A stretch of 38,092 nucleotides of DNA from Acidobacteriota bacterium (GTDB lineage: Bacteria > Acidobacteriota > Terriglobia > Acidiferrales > UBA7541). Of the stretch, positions 7,968 to 16,613 are shown in pieces; the stretch's first letter is position 1; every line of letters begins with the position of its first letter. The stretch lies in the NCBI GenBank assembly GCA_023481105.1, contig JAMCWK010000135.1, positions 1 to 38,092 of the forward strand. Direction: 5' to 3'. Below the pieces are notes generated by a model that was not told the DNA's origin, searched no databases, and was given only the letters and a program-made list of their open reading frames with translations. A program made the translations under genes and the position numbers.

Positions 7968-8657
7968 ATGAGCTCACCGGGAAAAGCAAATTGCGCGGCC
8001 ACGCTGGGGGTGGCCATTCTGATGGGGATTGCGGGATACGCCGCGCTATTTGTCGCGCCGGACGAGCGCACCATGCACGAGATTCAACGAATTTTCTATT
8101 TTCATGTGCCCAGCGCATGGACGGCATTCACGGCATTTTTCGTCGTCTTCATTTGCAATATTGCGTATCTAACGCGGCGCGACCTGAAGTGGGACTGGAT
8201 AGCCGTGTCTGCGGCCGAGGTAGGGCTGGCGTTTTGCACCATCGTGCTGGTGACCGGGCCGATTTGGGCCAAGCCGGTTTGGGGCATCTGGTGGACGTGG
8301 GACGCGCGGCTCACATCCACGTTCGTGCTGTGGCTGATGTACGTTAGCTACCTGCTGCTGCGCACGCTGCTGCCGGACGCCGAAAAGCGCGCGCGCATCT
8401 GCGCCGCATTCGGCATTTTTGCTTTTCTGGATGTGCCACTGGTCTACTTTTCGATCTGGCTATGGCGGACGCAGCATCCCCAGCCGGTGATCGGCGGCGG
8501 TGGTTCGCTCGATCCCACGATGCGATGGGTGCTGCTGACTTGCTGGGTGGCATTGCTCGGCGTGATGATTCTGATGGTGCGGCAGCGCTACCGGCTGGAG
8601 AAAACGCGGCACGAAGTTGAAGAACTGACACACGCGGTCGAAGAGAGGGTGAGATGA
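7968..8657 (+). CDS. ccmC: CcmC heme handling protein
   Basis: A 229-residue six-helix membrane protein. The WWD motif (VWGIWWTWDARLTSTFVLW) is present, with the conserved HVPSAW His upstream and a long hydrophobic bundle. CcmC binds heme and attaches it to CcmE. The ATG at 7968 is preferred over a TTG at 7956 because GAGGAA lies about 5 nt upstream and it avoids a larger overlap with ccmB. The C-terminal tail is a short charged helix. It overlaps ccmD by 4 nt. Confidence 0.95.
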   Translation: MSSPGKANCAATLGVAILMGIAGYAALFVAPDERTMHEIQRIFYFHVPSAWTAFTAFFVVFICNIAYLTRRDLKWDWIAVSAAEVGLAFCTIVLVTGPIWAKPVWGIWWTWDARLTSTFVLWLMYVSYLLLRTLLPDAEKRARICAAFGIFAFLDVPLVYFSIWLWRTQHPQPVIGGGGSLDPTMRWVLLTCWVALLGVMILMVRQRYRLEKTRHEVEELTHAVEERVR

Positions 8658-8791
8658 AGAACTTTGAGAGTCTGTTGGCAGCGTACATGCTCGTGTGGGG
8701 CATTCTCTTCGTGTATCAGCTCACCGTCGGCGCGCGCGTCGGCAAACTCCAGCAGGAAATCGAGCGGCTGAAACAGCTTCTCAAACAGTGA
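8654..8791 (+). CDS. ccmD: CcmD-like small membrane protein
   Basis: A 45-residue open frame easily missed because of its size. It begins MKNFESLLAAYMLVW, has one membrane helix (about residues 7-25), and ends in an amphipathic coil (VGKLQQEIERLKQLLKQ). This is the CcmD layout: a single N-terminal helix and a charged cytoplasmic tail. CcmD helps release holo-CcmE from the CcmABC complex. The ATG overlaps the ccmC stop as ATGA (8654-8657), and ccmD follows ccmC in most ccm operons. The next gene, hemH, starts 13 nt downstream. Confidence 0.88.
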   Translation: MKNFESLLAAYMLVWGILFVYQLTVGARVGKLQQEIERLKQLLKQ

Positions 8792-8804
8792 TCTTGCGCC
8801 CGGC

Positions 8805-9779
8805 ATGAGCTCCCAGAAGAAAATCGGCGTCGTATTTTTCCAGCTTGGCGGGCCGGACTCGCTCGAGGCAGTGGGGCCATTTCTCTACAACCTGTTTTGC
8901 GATCCGGACATCATCCAGTTGCCAATGGGCTGGCTACTGCGCAAGCCGCTGGCACGTTTCATCGTGTGGCGACGCACGGAACATGTGCGCCACGCCTACC
9001 AGGAAATCGGCGGCCGCTCACCGATCGGCCTGCTGACGGAACGCCAGGCACGAGCACTGGAACGCGCGCTGGCACCGCACGCAGACGCGAGGGTGATCAC
9101 TGCCATGCGCTACTGGCACCCCTTCACGCAAGAAGCTGTCGAACAACTGCGCCAGTTTCCATACGACGAGCTCGTGCTGCTGCCGCTCTATCCGCAGTAT
9201 TCGTTTGCCACCACTGGCAGCAGCCTGAATGAATGGAAGCGCTGCTTCCAGCCGGACGCGCGGCCGGCGCGCCTGGTCGAACACTTTTTTGACCACCCCC
9301 AGTACATCGCGGCGTTGGCCGATAGAATCTCCCTGAGCCTGACGCATTTTGATGCTCCCGAACAGGCCACACTGCTGTTCAGCGCGCACGGGCTCCCGCT
9401 GAGCTTTATCGAGCGCGGCGATCCCTATCAGAAGCACGTGGAGGAAACCGTACGGCTGGTGATGGCGGAAGGGAAGTGGGCAAATCGGCACATCCTCTGC
9501 TATCAAAGCAAAGTCGGCCGTGAGCGTTGGCTGGAGCCGTCGTTGCTGGACACTCTGAAGACCTGCGCGGCAAGCGGGCAGCGGAATTTGCTGGTCTGCC
9601 CGGTCGCTTTTGTCACCGAGCACATCGAAACCCTGCACGAAATCAATATCGAAGCGCGGGAAGAGGCCAAAAAACTCGGCATCGAGCAGTTTGCGATGGT
9701 TCCATCGTTGAACGACTCGCCACTCTTCATATCCGCGCTGGCTGACCTGGTATTGCGTGCCATCGGGCAGCGGCAATAA
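8805..9779 (+). CDS. hemH: Ferrochelatase
   Basis: 324 residues, the normal size. It inserts Fe2+ into protoporphyrin IX (or coproporphyrin in the coproporphyrin route) to make heme. Family segments are visible: GVVFFQLGGPDSLEAV at the N-terminus, GGRSPIG, AMRYWHPF, LLPLYPQYSFATTGSS, and the active-site FSAHGLPLSFIERGD with its conserved His. It is the last gene of the ccm operon, 13 nt after ccmD, which links heme supply to cytochrome c maturation. Which porphyrin it uses cannot be judged from this window. Confidence 0.95.
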   Translation: MSSQKKIGVVFFQLGGPDSLEAVGPFLYNLFCDPDIIQLPMGWLLRKPLARFIVWRRTEHVRHAYQEIGGRSPIGLLTERQARALERALAPHADARVITAMRYWHPFTQEAVEQLRQFPYDELVLLPLYPQYSFATTGSSLNEWKRCFQPDARPARLVEHFFDHPQYIAALADRISLSLTHFDAPEQATLLFSAHGLPLSFIERGDPYQKHVEETVRLVMAEGKWANRHILCYQSKVGRERWLEPSLLDTLKTCAASGQRNLLVCPVAFVTEHIETLHEINIEAREEAKKLGIEQFAMVPSLNDSPLFISALADLVLRAIGQRQ

Positions 9780-9804
9780 GCGGACTGAATCCTCTTCAAT
9801 CCAA

Positions 9805-9819
9805 TTAGAATGATTCTAA
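9805..9819. promoter_or_regulatory. Perfect 7-1-7 palindrome, FUR-family-like operator
   Basis: TTAGAAT-G-ATTCTAA is an exact inverted repeat in the 7-1-7 layout used by Fur/PerR/Zur family repressors; it is closest in form to a PerR box (TTATAATnATTATAA). It lies 26 nt after the hemH stop and 6 nt upstream of the -35 of the Rieske/cytochrome b promoter, centred near -49. Binding is inferred from form and position. Confidence 0.55.
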
Positions 9820-9825
9820 GTCGGC

Positions 9826-9854
9826 TTGACACTTTTCGCGGGCCAGCGTATAAA
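9826..9854 (+). promoter_or_regulatory. Near-consensus sigma70 promoter of the cytochrome bc operon
   Basis: TTGACA (9826-9831) and TATAAA (9849-9854) are exactly 17 nt apart. The predicted transcription start near 9861 leaves a leader of about 60 nt before the Rieske gene. This is the best promoter match in the window. Confidence 0.8.
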
Positions 9855-9920
9855 AGTATTTCTTTCTAGGCCTTATCCGAACTTTCATAATGAGGTTGCG
9901 AGCGCCCTACAAGCGAGCCC

Positions 9921-10514
9921 ATGGCCGAAGCACACGACAGCAAACCCGTTGAAAGCCAGGCCGCGCCTGCCTCGGCAGTCGCGGCACCGAAAAAGCCGGA
10001 AGCTAAACCCACCACCGAAGCCCTCGGAACGGAAGTGAGCGTTGCTCGACGCCGCCTGATTTGGGCCTGCATCTGGGGCTATCTGGGTGTCAACCTGCTC
10101 ATGTTCCTCCGCTTTTTCTTTCCCCGCGCGCTTTTTGAGCCGAGTACCATCTTCTCGGTCGGTTACCCTTCCGACTTCAACATCGGCGTGGACACAAAAT
10201 TTCAAAAAGACTACCGCGTCTGGGTGGTGCGGGATCCCGGTCGCCTATTTGTCATTTACGCGCGCTGCACGCACCTGGGATGCACGCCGGACTGGAAACC
10301 CAGCGAGAACAAGTTCAAATGTCCGTGCCACGGGAGCGGCTACGACAGCGATGGAATCAACTTCGAAGGCCCGGCGCCGCGTCCCATGGACCGGGCACTG
10401 ATCAAGCTCGACGCCACGGGCAAAATTATCGTGGACACCGGAAAACTGTTCGTGCAGGACCCCACCACGGGGCGCAACGAATTCGACGACCCGGGCGCAT
10501 ACCTGGTCGTGTAA
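9921..10514 (+). CDS. Rieske [2Fe-2S] subunit of quinol oxidoreductase
   Basis: 197 residues. An Ala/Pro/Lys-rich cytoplasmic N-terminus (1-45) precedes one membrane helix (about 46-66) and the Rieske fold. The two cluster-binding boxes are C116-T-H118-L-G-C121 and C134-P-C136-H137-G-S, giving two Cys and two His ligands plus the usual disulfide pair. This subunit takes electrons from quinol at cytochrome b and passes them to the c-type cytochrome subunit. It is the first gene behind the strong promoter at 9826-9854, 33 nt before cytochrome b. The spacing of the boxes is like those of b6f/bc-type Rieske proteins of Gram-positives and acidobacteria. Confidence 0.93.
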   Translation: MAEAHDSKPVESQAAPASAVAAPKKPEAKPTTEALGTEVSVARRRLIWACIWGYLGVNLLMFLRFFFPRALFEPSTIFSVGYPSDFNIGVDTKFQKDYRVWVVRDPGRLFVIYARCTHLGCTPDWKPSENKFKCPCHGSGYDSDGINFEGPAPRPMDRALIKLDATGKIIVDTGKLFVQDPTTGRNEFDDPGAYLVV

Positions 10515-10547
10515 CCTAAGATTTTTCCTCGCACGAGGGGGCAAGGA

Positions 10548-11507
10548 ATGCCGGACGAGAAAGAAAACGGAGCAGGGAAGCGCACGGGCCTGCTGACCAC
10601 GGTAAAAGAAACCGTGAAGCAGGATTTGGCCGGGCTCAAACCCGCTCTATTGGAAAAGGGCAAAGAAGAGCTCGACGCGCTGAAGGAACCCGAAAAGACG
10701 CAGCTCTTCCGCTCCATTTTCCGCGTGAAGCGCGACGAAACTCCGCGCAGCCGCGCCCTCAGCGTGCTCACCAACGTTTTCTTTCACCTGCACCCCGCCA
10801 AGATCAATCGCGACGCCGTGCGTTACAGCTACACTTGGGGCATGGGCGGGATGAGCTTCTATCTGTTCCTGGTGCTCACCATCACCGGCGTGCTGCTGAT
10901 GTTCTATTACCATCCGACCAAGGGCCAGGCCTATCGCGACATTCTCTATTTGCACCACGATGTGCCCTTCGGCCAGTTGCTGCGCAACATGCACCGTTGG
11001 GGCGCGCATTTGATGATCATCGCCGTGTGGCTGCACATGATGCGAGTGTTCCTCACCGGCTCCTACAAGCGCCCGCGCGAATTCAATTGGTGCGTTGGCG
11101 TGATTCTGATGGTGCTGACGATGCTGCTCTCGTTCACCGGTTACTTGCTTCCGGACGACCAGCTCGGCTTCTGGGCGGTCACGGTGGGCACCAACATGGC
11201 GCGCGCCACGCCGCTGCTCGGGCACGAAGGGCCGTTCGGGCCACAACTTGGAATGACGGCGTTTAACGACGTGCGTTTTGCGCTGCTCGGCGGCTCCATC
11301 GTTGATGCCAATGCACTCCTACGTGCGTACATCTGGCACTGCATCGCTATCCCACTGATTGCTTCCGTGTTTATGGGAGTGCATTTCTGGCGCGTGCGCA
11401 AGGACGGCGGCATCTCCGGCCCCGCGCCGGTGATGCTGGAGTCGGAAATGAAGGAAGAGAAGAAAGGGCCGCGGCCGGTCATTTTGCGACCGAGCGGCAC
11501 GAGGTAG
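10548..11507 (+). CDS. Cytochrome b, N-terminal (b6-like) subunit
   Basis: 319 residues. The core has four membrane helices and the two His pairs that hold the b hemes (MHRWGAHLMI and VWLHMMRVF; the second partners lie in WHCIAIPLI and MGVHFWRVR). FTGYLLPDDQLGFWAVTVGTN is the conserved quinol-site region. Compared with canonical b6 it has an N-terminal extension of about 75 charged residues, partly helical (TVKETVKQDLAGLKPALLEK). Together with the following gene it makes a split cytochrome b. It lies 6 nt upstream of the second cytochrome b gene. Confidence 0.92.
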   Translation: MPDEKENGAGKRTGLLTTVKETVKQDLAGLKPALLEKGKEELDALKEPEKTQLFRSIFRVKRDETPRSRALSVLTNVFFHLHPAKINRDAVRYSYTWGMGGMSFYLFLVLTITGVLLMFYYHPTKGQAYRDILYLHHDVPFGQLLRNMHRWGAHLMIIAVWLHMMRVFLTGSYKRPREFNWCVGVILMVLTMLLSFTGYLLPDDQLGFWAVTVGTNMARATPLLGHEGPFGPQLGMTAFNDVRFALLGGSIVDANALLRAYIWHCIAIPLIASVFMGVHFWRVRKDGGISGPAPVMLESEMKEEKKGPRPVILRPSGTR

Positions 11508-11513
11508 GGCCTT

Positions 11514-12455
11514 ATGTGGGGTGATTGGCACCAGCTCTGGCAAATCGTTTCCGTGCCTGACAACGTCCCCATCGTGGCGTTGCTCTTTCTTGTGCCCTTT
11601 TACACCTGGTACGGATTCCGCGAGGCCTTCAAGCACGACCGGCTGATTGCGCAGCTCGAAGCCGATCCGGCCATGGCCAAGACGCACCACCGCAAGCCCT
11701 ATCCCTTCAAGACCGGCTGGGAACGCGAACTGCACGTCTGGCCGTACTTGATGCGCATCGAATTCCTCGCCGCGGTGATTCTCACCGTGCTGCTGATGGT
11801 GTGGTCCATCACGCTGAACGCTCCGCTGGAAGAGCCAGCCAATCCGAACCTGACAATGAACCCGTCGAAAGCCCCGTGGTACTTCCTCGGATTGCAGGAA
11901 ATGCTCGTGTACTTCGACCCGTGGATCGCCGGAGTGGTCATGCCCACGCTGATCATTGTCGGGCTGATGGCCATCCCATACGTTGACGCCAATCCCCTGG
12001 GCAACGGCTACTACACTTACAAGCAGCGCAAATTTTCCATCTGGGCTTTCCTGATTGGCTTCCTGGCGCTGTGGTGTGTGATGATCGTCATCGGCACGTT
12101 TATCCGCGGGCCGGGATGGATGTGGTTCTGGCCTACGCAGACGTGGGACCATAACCGATTGGATTTTGCTGTGAACCGCAATTTGCACGAAATTTTCGGC
12201 ATCGAGAACCGCTGGCTGGCAATGGGTTTCGGCGCCTCGGTGGTGGGGCTGTTCTTCATCGTGGCCGGCTACTTGATGCACCGGCTCTGCATGGTGACAG
12301 AGTTCAGCCGGAAAATTTATCAGCGCATGACGCTATTGCAGATCATCACTCTGCACACGCTGCTGATCCTGATGTTGAGCTTGCCGGCAAAAATGGCGGC
12401 GCGGCTCCTGTTCCGGATTAAGTACGTTCTGGTTACGCCGTGGTTCAACATTTAG
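11514..12455 (+). CDS. Cytochrome b, C-terminal (subunit IV-like) subunit
   Basis: 313 residues, longer than the 3-helix subunit IV of b6f complexes; about six hydrophobic helices can be drawn. The quinol-site segment NPSKAPWYFLGLQEML (PEWY-like loop) and PYVDANPLGNGYYTYKQRKF are conserved marks of the family. Start at 11514 is ATG, 6 nt after cytochrome b N-terminal half, and the two are almost certainly co-translated. With the Rieske protein it forms the quinol-oxidising core of a bc-type complex. Confidence 0.88.
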   Translation: MWGDWHQLWQIVSVPDNVPIVALLFLVPFYTWYGFREAFKHDRLIAQLEADPAMAKTHHRKPYPFKTGWERELHVWPYLMRIEFLAAVILTVLLMVWSITLNAPLEEPANPNLTMNPSKAPWYFLGLQEMLVYFDPWIAGVVMPTLIIVGLMAIPYVDANPLGNGYYTYKQRKFSIWAFLIGFLALWCVMIVIGTFIRGPGWMWFWPTQTWDHNRLDFAVNRNLHEIFGIENRWLAMGFGASVVGLFFIVAGYLMHRLCMVTEFSRKIYQRMTLLQIITLHTLLILMLSLPAKMAARLLFRIKYVLVTPWFNI

Positions 12456-12480
12456 CTGACTGAGTCCCTGGAGGCCTGGG

Positions 12481-15400
12481 TTGCCTGAGATTCAAAACGA
12501 CGATCCAATTGTCGCGAAATCATATAGCGGGCCGCTGCTAATTGCGTCCCTGCTGCTGGTGCTTTCTTTGTTCTGGGCGCTGTGGCAGGAGTTTGTGGGG
12601 TTGCGGCCGTGGCGCGGCTATCAACGGGAATTCGCGTCGGTTTACAGCAAATTCCTGGGCAAGGAATTGACCAAACAGAAGGCCGCGGCGGACGCCATCA
12701 TGTCCTCCGCGGAATATCAAAAGCTGGCAAAAGCCGCCAAGGACGCCGCCGATGCTGCGGCGCCGCAGGTCAAGAAGATTGATGAGGAAACGGCGTACGT
12801 CAACCGCCGCATCGCCGCGCTTTCGCCCACGTTTATCACCGCCCGCGGAGAAGTGACCGCCCTCATCTATCAGGTGGAAATCGCCGGATCGGAATCCTCC
12901 AAAAAGAGCCGCCAGGCAGACGTGGACAAGGCCAAGAAGGGGCCGTTCAACGTCGAGTTGCCGACTGCCGAAGGCAAGACGGAAAAGAAGTCCTTCAATT
13001 ACGACGAGCTGATCGCGGAATTCGATTCGCTGAAAAATCATAAGGCGGAACTCACGCTGAAGCGCGCCGATGTGCGCAAGGCAGCGGACGAAGCCGCCAA
13101 GGCACAGGCCGCATACATCCAGGAAAAGCTGGATGGACTTTCCGTCGAGCAGGTTCAGTCGCTGCAAACTGCCGTGCGGCAAATGAGCGTGGCCCTGCGG
13201 CAAATCAACGTGGACAAGGCGGGGCTGGTGGACCGCTGCCAGTCGTGCCACGTGGGCATGGACCCCAAGCTGGTGCCGCCGACACTGCAATTGACGAAGG
13301 CTTCGCTGGGCTTAGAGAAGAGCAAGGACGCGCCGTTCACCAGCCATCCGCAGCCGGAACTGCTGAAGCTCCATGACCCGGAGAAATTTGGCTGCTCGCC
13401 GTGCCACGGGGGCAACGGGCGCGCGACCAACAGTGTGGTCAAGGGCCACGGCCGCCACGAATTCTGGCTGTGGCCGCTCTATTACAAGGAAAACACGGAG
13501 GCGGGCTGCCAAACCTGTCACGCTGCCGACATGTTCACCTACCACGCTCCAGTGCTGAACAAAGGCCGCGAGCTGTTCCGCCAGAAAGGCTGCATCGGCT
13601 GCCACCGCTACGAGGGCTTCGACAATGAAGGCGAGCAGCTTCTGTCCGCGCGCCAAAAAGTTCGCCAGCTCGAGCAGCAGAAAAAGGACGCTGAGCTGGA
13701 AATTCCGCGGCTGAACAAAGCGGGCGACCAGGCGCCGGACAACAAGGCGGCACAGGACTACTACGCCAAAGCGGACAATCTGCGCGTAGAGACCAGCGTC
13801 ATGGACGCGCAGATTGAGCAGCTGATGGTCCGCGCGCGCTCGCTGCTGCGCGAAGAAAAGAAAGTCGGCCCCTCGCTCAAAGAAACGCGCATGAAGCTGC
13901 GCAAGGAGTGGATCTACTACTGGCTCGAGAACACGCACACGTTCCGTCCGGACACAAAGATGCCGCAGTTCCGTTTCAAGCCGCGCGAGCCGCGCGCCAT
14001 TTCCGCGTTCATCTGGCAAATGGCAGTGCCGGGACCAGCGCTCCCCAAACAAGCACCGGGGAATTCGGCCAAGGGCAAAGAGCTGTTTGAATCGCGCGGC
14101 TGCCTGGCGTGCCACTCTATCGGCGAGGGCAACAAGAAGATGGGGGGCACGTTTGCCGCGAACCTGAGCCGCGTCGGCGAAAAAGTGAATTACGACTATC
14201 TGGTTCGCTGGATTATGAATCCGCGCCAGCGCACCCGGCCCTATGACCCCATCGCGCGCAAGGATCTGGGCCCTGAGGATTACAAACAATACGGCAAGGA
14301 TTTTGTTTTCGATTTAGACCACAGCCGTTCGCCGGACGGAAAGCACGAGCTGCAGGTGCAGCAGCAGACGGTGATGCCCAACCTGCGCCTGACCATCGCT
14401 GAAGCTCGCGACATCGCTTCTTACCTGGCGGCCCAGAAGCATGCCGATGCCGTGTATCAGCCTGCTGAGTTCATGGACGACCCCAAGCTGGTTGAGCAAG
14501 GTCGCGCTCTCGTGAAAAATTATGGCTGCGCCGGCTGCCACGAAATTGCCACGCTCGAAGAAGAGGGACGCATCGGCACGGAGCTCACCACCGAAGGCAG
14601 CAAGCCCATTGAGCGCCTGGATTTCTCGCTGCTTACCGAGCACGCCAAACGCGGCGTTCTGCCCGACGGCAAGCCCAACGTGCGCGATGGCGAAAAGAAC
14701 GCCGAATGGTATGACCACAAGGGCTTCTTCGAGCGCAAGCTGACAAATACGGCAATTTTTGATCAAGGCCGCGTAGTCACGCAGTTGAAGATGCCGCAGC
14801 CCAACGTCACGCCGGAAGATGTGACCGCGCTGACCACCTTCCTTCTGGGCAGCGTAGACCCGCAGGTGCCCAAGGATTATCTATACAAGCCGGCCGACCA
14901 GCGCCGCGACATTCAAGAAGGCTGGTGGCTGGTCACCAAATACAACTGCATGGGCTGCCACCAGATTGCCGTAGGGCAGCCATCCGACTTGCAAGGACTG
15001 CCCATCTATCAGGGCGAGAACAAATTCAAGCTTCCGCCCCCGCTGCTCAGCGAAGGAGCGCGCGTGGATCCCAACTGGTTGGCGCGCTTCCTGGAAAACC
15101 CGGCCATGAGCAAGACGGACGTGAACCGCAACGGTGTGCGCAACTATTTGGCGGTGCGCATGCCTACCTTCAGTTTCTCGGACGGCGAAATCCGCAAGAT
15201 TGTGAAGTTCTTCCAGGCCATTGCGTCGCAAGCGCAGCCGTATTTGCCGCCGAGGCTGGAGCCGCTCACGCCGCAGGAGCGCACCATGGCGCGCGACCTT
15301 TTTACGCACCCGGCAGCGCCTTGCCTGAAGTGCCATGCCACCGGACAGCCCGCGCACGACGCCAACGCTTCCGCGCCAAACTTCTTGCTGGCGCCGGAGC

Positions 15401-15654
15401 GCCTGCAACCGGCGTGGACCGCGCGTTGGCTTACAGACCCCTCGCGCATTTCACCCGGCACGGCCATGCCTTCAGGCCTGTTTAAGCAGGAGGGTGGCCG
15501 CTGGGTCTTCTCCGGGCCGCTCCCGCCGTCGTTGCAAGGCTACTCAAAAGATCATGCCGATTTGCTGGTAAGATATATGTTCCAGATCACGCCGGAAGAG
15601 CAGCGCATGCTTCTTGGGCGCACCCCTGCGGGTGGCAAATCCGGTGCGAAGTAA
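12481..15654 (+). CDS. Octaheme cytochrome c subunit of the bc-type complex
   Basis: 1057 residues, TTG start with GGAGG 6 nt upstream. One N-terminal membrane helix (about 18-40) anchors it. A long alpha-helical, probably coiled-coil region (about 60-250) leads to eight CxxCH motifs at residues 253, 305, 343, 371, 541, 683, 823 and 948. A second charged coiled-coil insertion (about 385-460) separates hemes 4 and 5. Later segments (for example GKELFESRGCLACHSIG) are ordinary mono-heme cytochrome c folds with distal Met candidates such as the MPQ and MPTF segments. It is in the place where a bc1 complex would have cytochrome c1, so it is inferred to accept electrons from the Rieske protein. 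Maturation of its eight hemes would need the neighbouring Ccm system. Confidence 0.9.
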   Translation: MPEIQNDDPIVAKSYSGPLLIASLLLVLSLFWALWQEFVGLRPWRGYQREFASVYSKFLGKELTKQKAAADAIMSSAEYQKLAKAAKDAADAAAPQVKKIDEETAYVNRRIAALSPTFITARGEVTALIYQVEIAGSESSKKSRQADVDKAKKGPFNVELPTAEGKTEKKSFNYDELIAEFDSLKNHKAELTLKRADVRKAADEAAKAQAAYIQEKLDGLSVEQVQSLQTAVRQMSVALRQINVDKAGLVDRCQSCHVGMDPKLVPPTLQLTKASLGLEKSKDAPFTSHPQPELLKLHDPEKFGCSPCHGGNGRATNSVVKGHGRHEFWLWPLYYKENTEAGCQTCHAADMFTYHAPVLNKGRELFRQKGCIGCHRYEGFDNEGEQLLSARQKVRQLEQQKKDAELEIPRLNKAGDQAPDNKAAQDYYAKADNLRVETSVMDAQIEQLMVRARSLLREEKKVGPSLKETRMKLRKEWIYYWLENTHTFRPDTKMPQFRFKPREPRAISAFIWQMAVPGPALPKQAPGNSAKGKELFESRGCLACHSIGEGNKKMGGTFAANLSRVGEKVNYDYLVRWIMNPRQRTRPYDPIARKDLGPEDYKQYGKDFVFDLDHSRSPDGKHELQVQQQTVMPNLRLTIAEARDIASYLAAQKHADAVYQPAEFMDDPKLVEQGRALVKNYGCAGCHEIATLEEEGRIGTELTTEGSKPIERLDFSLLTEHAKRGVLPDGKPNVRDGEKNAEWYDHKGFFERKLTNTAIFDQGRVVTQLKMPQPNVTPEDVTALTTFLLGSVDPQVPKDYLYKPADQRRDIQEGWWLVTKYNCMGCHQIAVGQPSDLQGLPIYQGENKFKLPPPLLSEGARVDPNWLARFLENPAMSKTDVNRNGVRNYLAVRMPTFSFSDGEIRKIVKFFQAIASQAQPYLPPRLEPLTPQERTMARDLFTHPAAPCLKCHATGQPAHDANASAPNFLLAPERLQPAWTARWLTDPSRISPGTAMPSGLFKQEGGRWVFSGPLPPSLQGYSKDHADLLVRYMFQITPEEQRMLLGRTPAGGKSGAK

Positions 15655-15698
15655 AAGCTCGGGTGATTGACTCGCATTGCAGAAGGGAATTACCGCAG

Positions 15699-15725
15699 CA
15701 GACTGCTTGAAGATTGCACAGTCTG
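15699..15725 (+). other. Inverted repeat between octaheme and cupredoxin genes
   Basis: CAGACTG (15699-15705) and CAGTCTG (15719-15725) form a 7-bp stem with a 13-nt loop. No T-run follows. It could be an RNA-processing or attenuation structure that sets different expression of the downstream gene. Function unknown. Confidence 0.35.
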
Positions 15726-15766
15726 TCATCGGAAATCTCGGAAAGATCAATAGGAGGAACTTTTAG

Positions 15767-16540
15767 ATGAAAGCACGTCTTCTGTTCGCAGTACTCGCAG
15801 TTGCACTCGCACTCTCGCTGTCCGCTTGCGGCAGCAAGGAACAGGCCGAGGAAAAGCCCGCCGCTCCAGCGGTAGCTTCCGCTCCGGTGGATCCGGCCAC
15901 TGCCGGAACCATCACCGGCACGGTGAAGCTCGACGGCCCGGCGCCGAAAGCGCAGCGCATTCGTATGGATGCCGAACCCACTTGCGCCAAGACGCACACC
16001 ACTCCAGTCATGACCGAAGACTACGTGGTGGGCGACAAAGGCGGCTTGGGCAACGTGGTGGTGTACGTAAAGGACGGCCTCGGCAACCGCACGTTTGACA
16101 CGCCGAAAGAACCCGTCGTGCTGGATCAGAACGGCTGCATCTACGTGCCGCACGTGATTGCGGTGCAGGTGAACCAGCCGGTAGAAATCATCAACAGCGA
16201 CCCGACAACACACAACGTCCATCCCGTTCCGACGAACAACAAAGAGTGGAACAAGTCTCAGCCGCCCAAGGCTGAAAATATCGTCGAGTCCTTTGCGCGC
16301 GAGGAAATCGCCATTCCCGTCAAGTGCAACGTCCACCCGTGGATGAAGAGCTACATCGCCGTCCTCAAGCACCCCTATTTCAAGGTCACCGGCAAGGATG
16401 GGGCGTTTGAGATTAAGAACCTGCCTCCAGGCGATTACACCTTGGTAGCCTGGCATGGCGTGCTGGGAACCTCGGCAGAACAGAAGGTCACGATTGGTCC
16501 GAAGGAATCCAAGGCCATCGAGTTCACCTTTAAGCCGTAG
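15767..16540 (+). CDS. Cupredoxin-like lipoprotein with carboxypeptidase-regulatory-like segment
   Basis: 257 residues. The signal ends in a lipobox (LSLSAC, lipid Cys 21), followed by an Ala/Pro/Glu linker. The middle domain carries a complete type 1 copper set: H149 in THNVHP and C187-N-V-H190-P-W-M193, the Cx2Hx2M spacing of amicyanin. The C-terminal part (GAFEIKNLPPGDYTLVAWH) matches a carboxypeptidase regulatory-like fold. A Cys pair (C73, C124) may form a disulfide. It is inferred to be a membrane-anchored copper electron carrier acting after the octaheme cytochrome, 112 nt upstream. Related proteins are often labelled 'methylamine utilization protein', but no methylamine genes are here. 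A perfect AGGAGGAA precedes the ATG. Confidence 0.8.
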   Translation: MKARLLFAVLAVALALSLSACGSKEQAEEKPAAPAVASAPVDPATAGTITGTVKLDGPAPKAQRIRMDAEPTCAKTHTTPVMTEDYVVGDKGGLGNVVVYVKDGLGNRTFDTPKEPVVLDQNGCIYVPHVIAVQVNQPVEIINSDPTTHNVHPVPTNNKEWNKSQPPKAENIVESFAREEIAIPVKCNVHPWMKSYIAVLKHPYFKVTGKDGAFEIKNLPPGDYTLVAWHGVLGTSAEQKVTIGPKESKAIEFTFKP

Positions 16541-16613
16541 GCTGCTCTGGCGCATTCGAATCGCGCACAACTCTGGTGAGGGCGGCTCCGCGCAAGCGGC
16601 AGCTTGCCCTCGC

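Noticed and set aside
13312..14289. 325-codon minus-strand frame inside the octaheme gene
   Set aside because: Antisense to a gene with eight heme motifs; no ribosome binding site or domain of its own.
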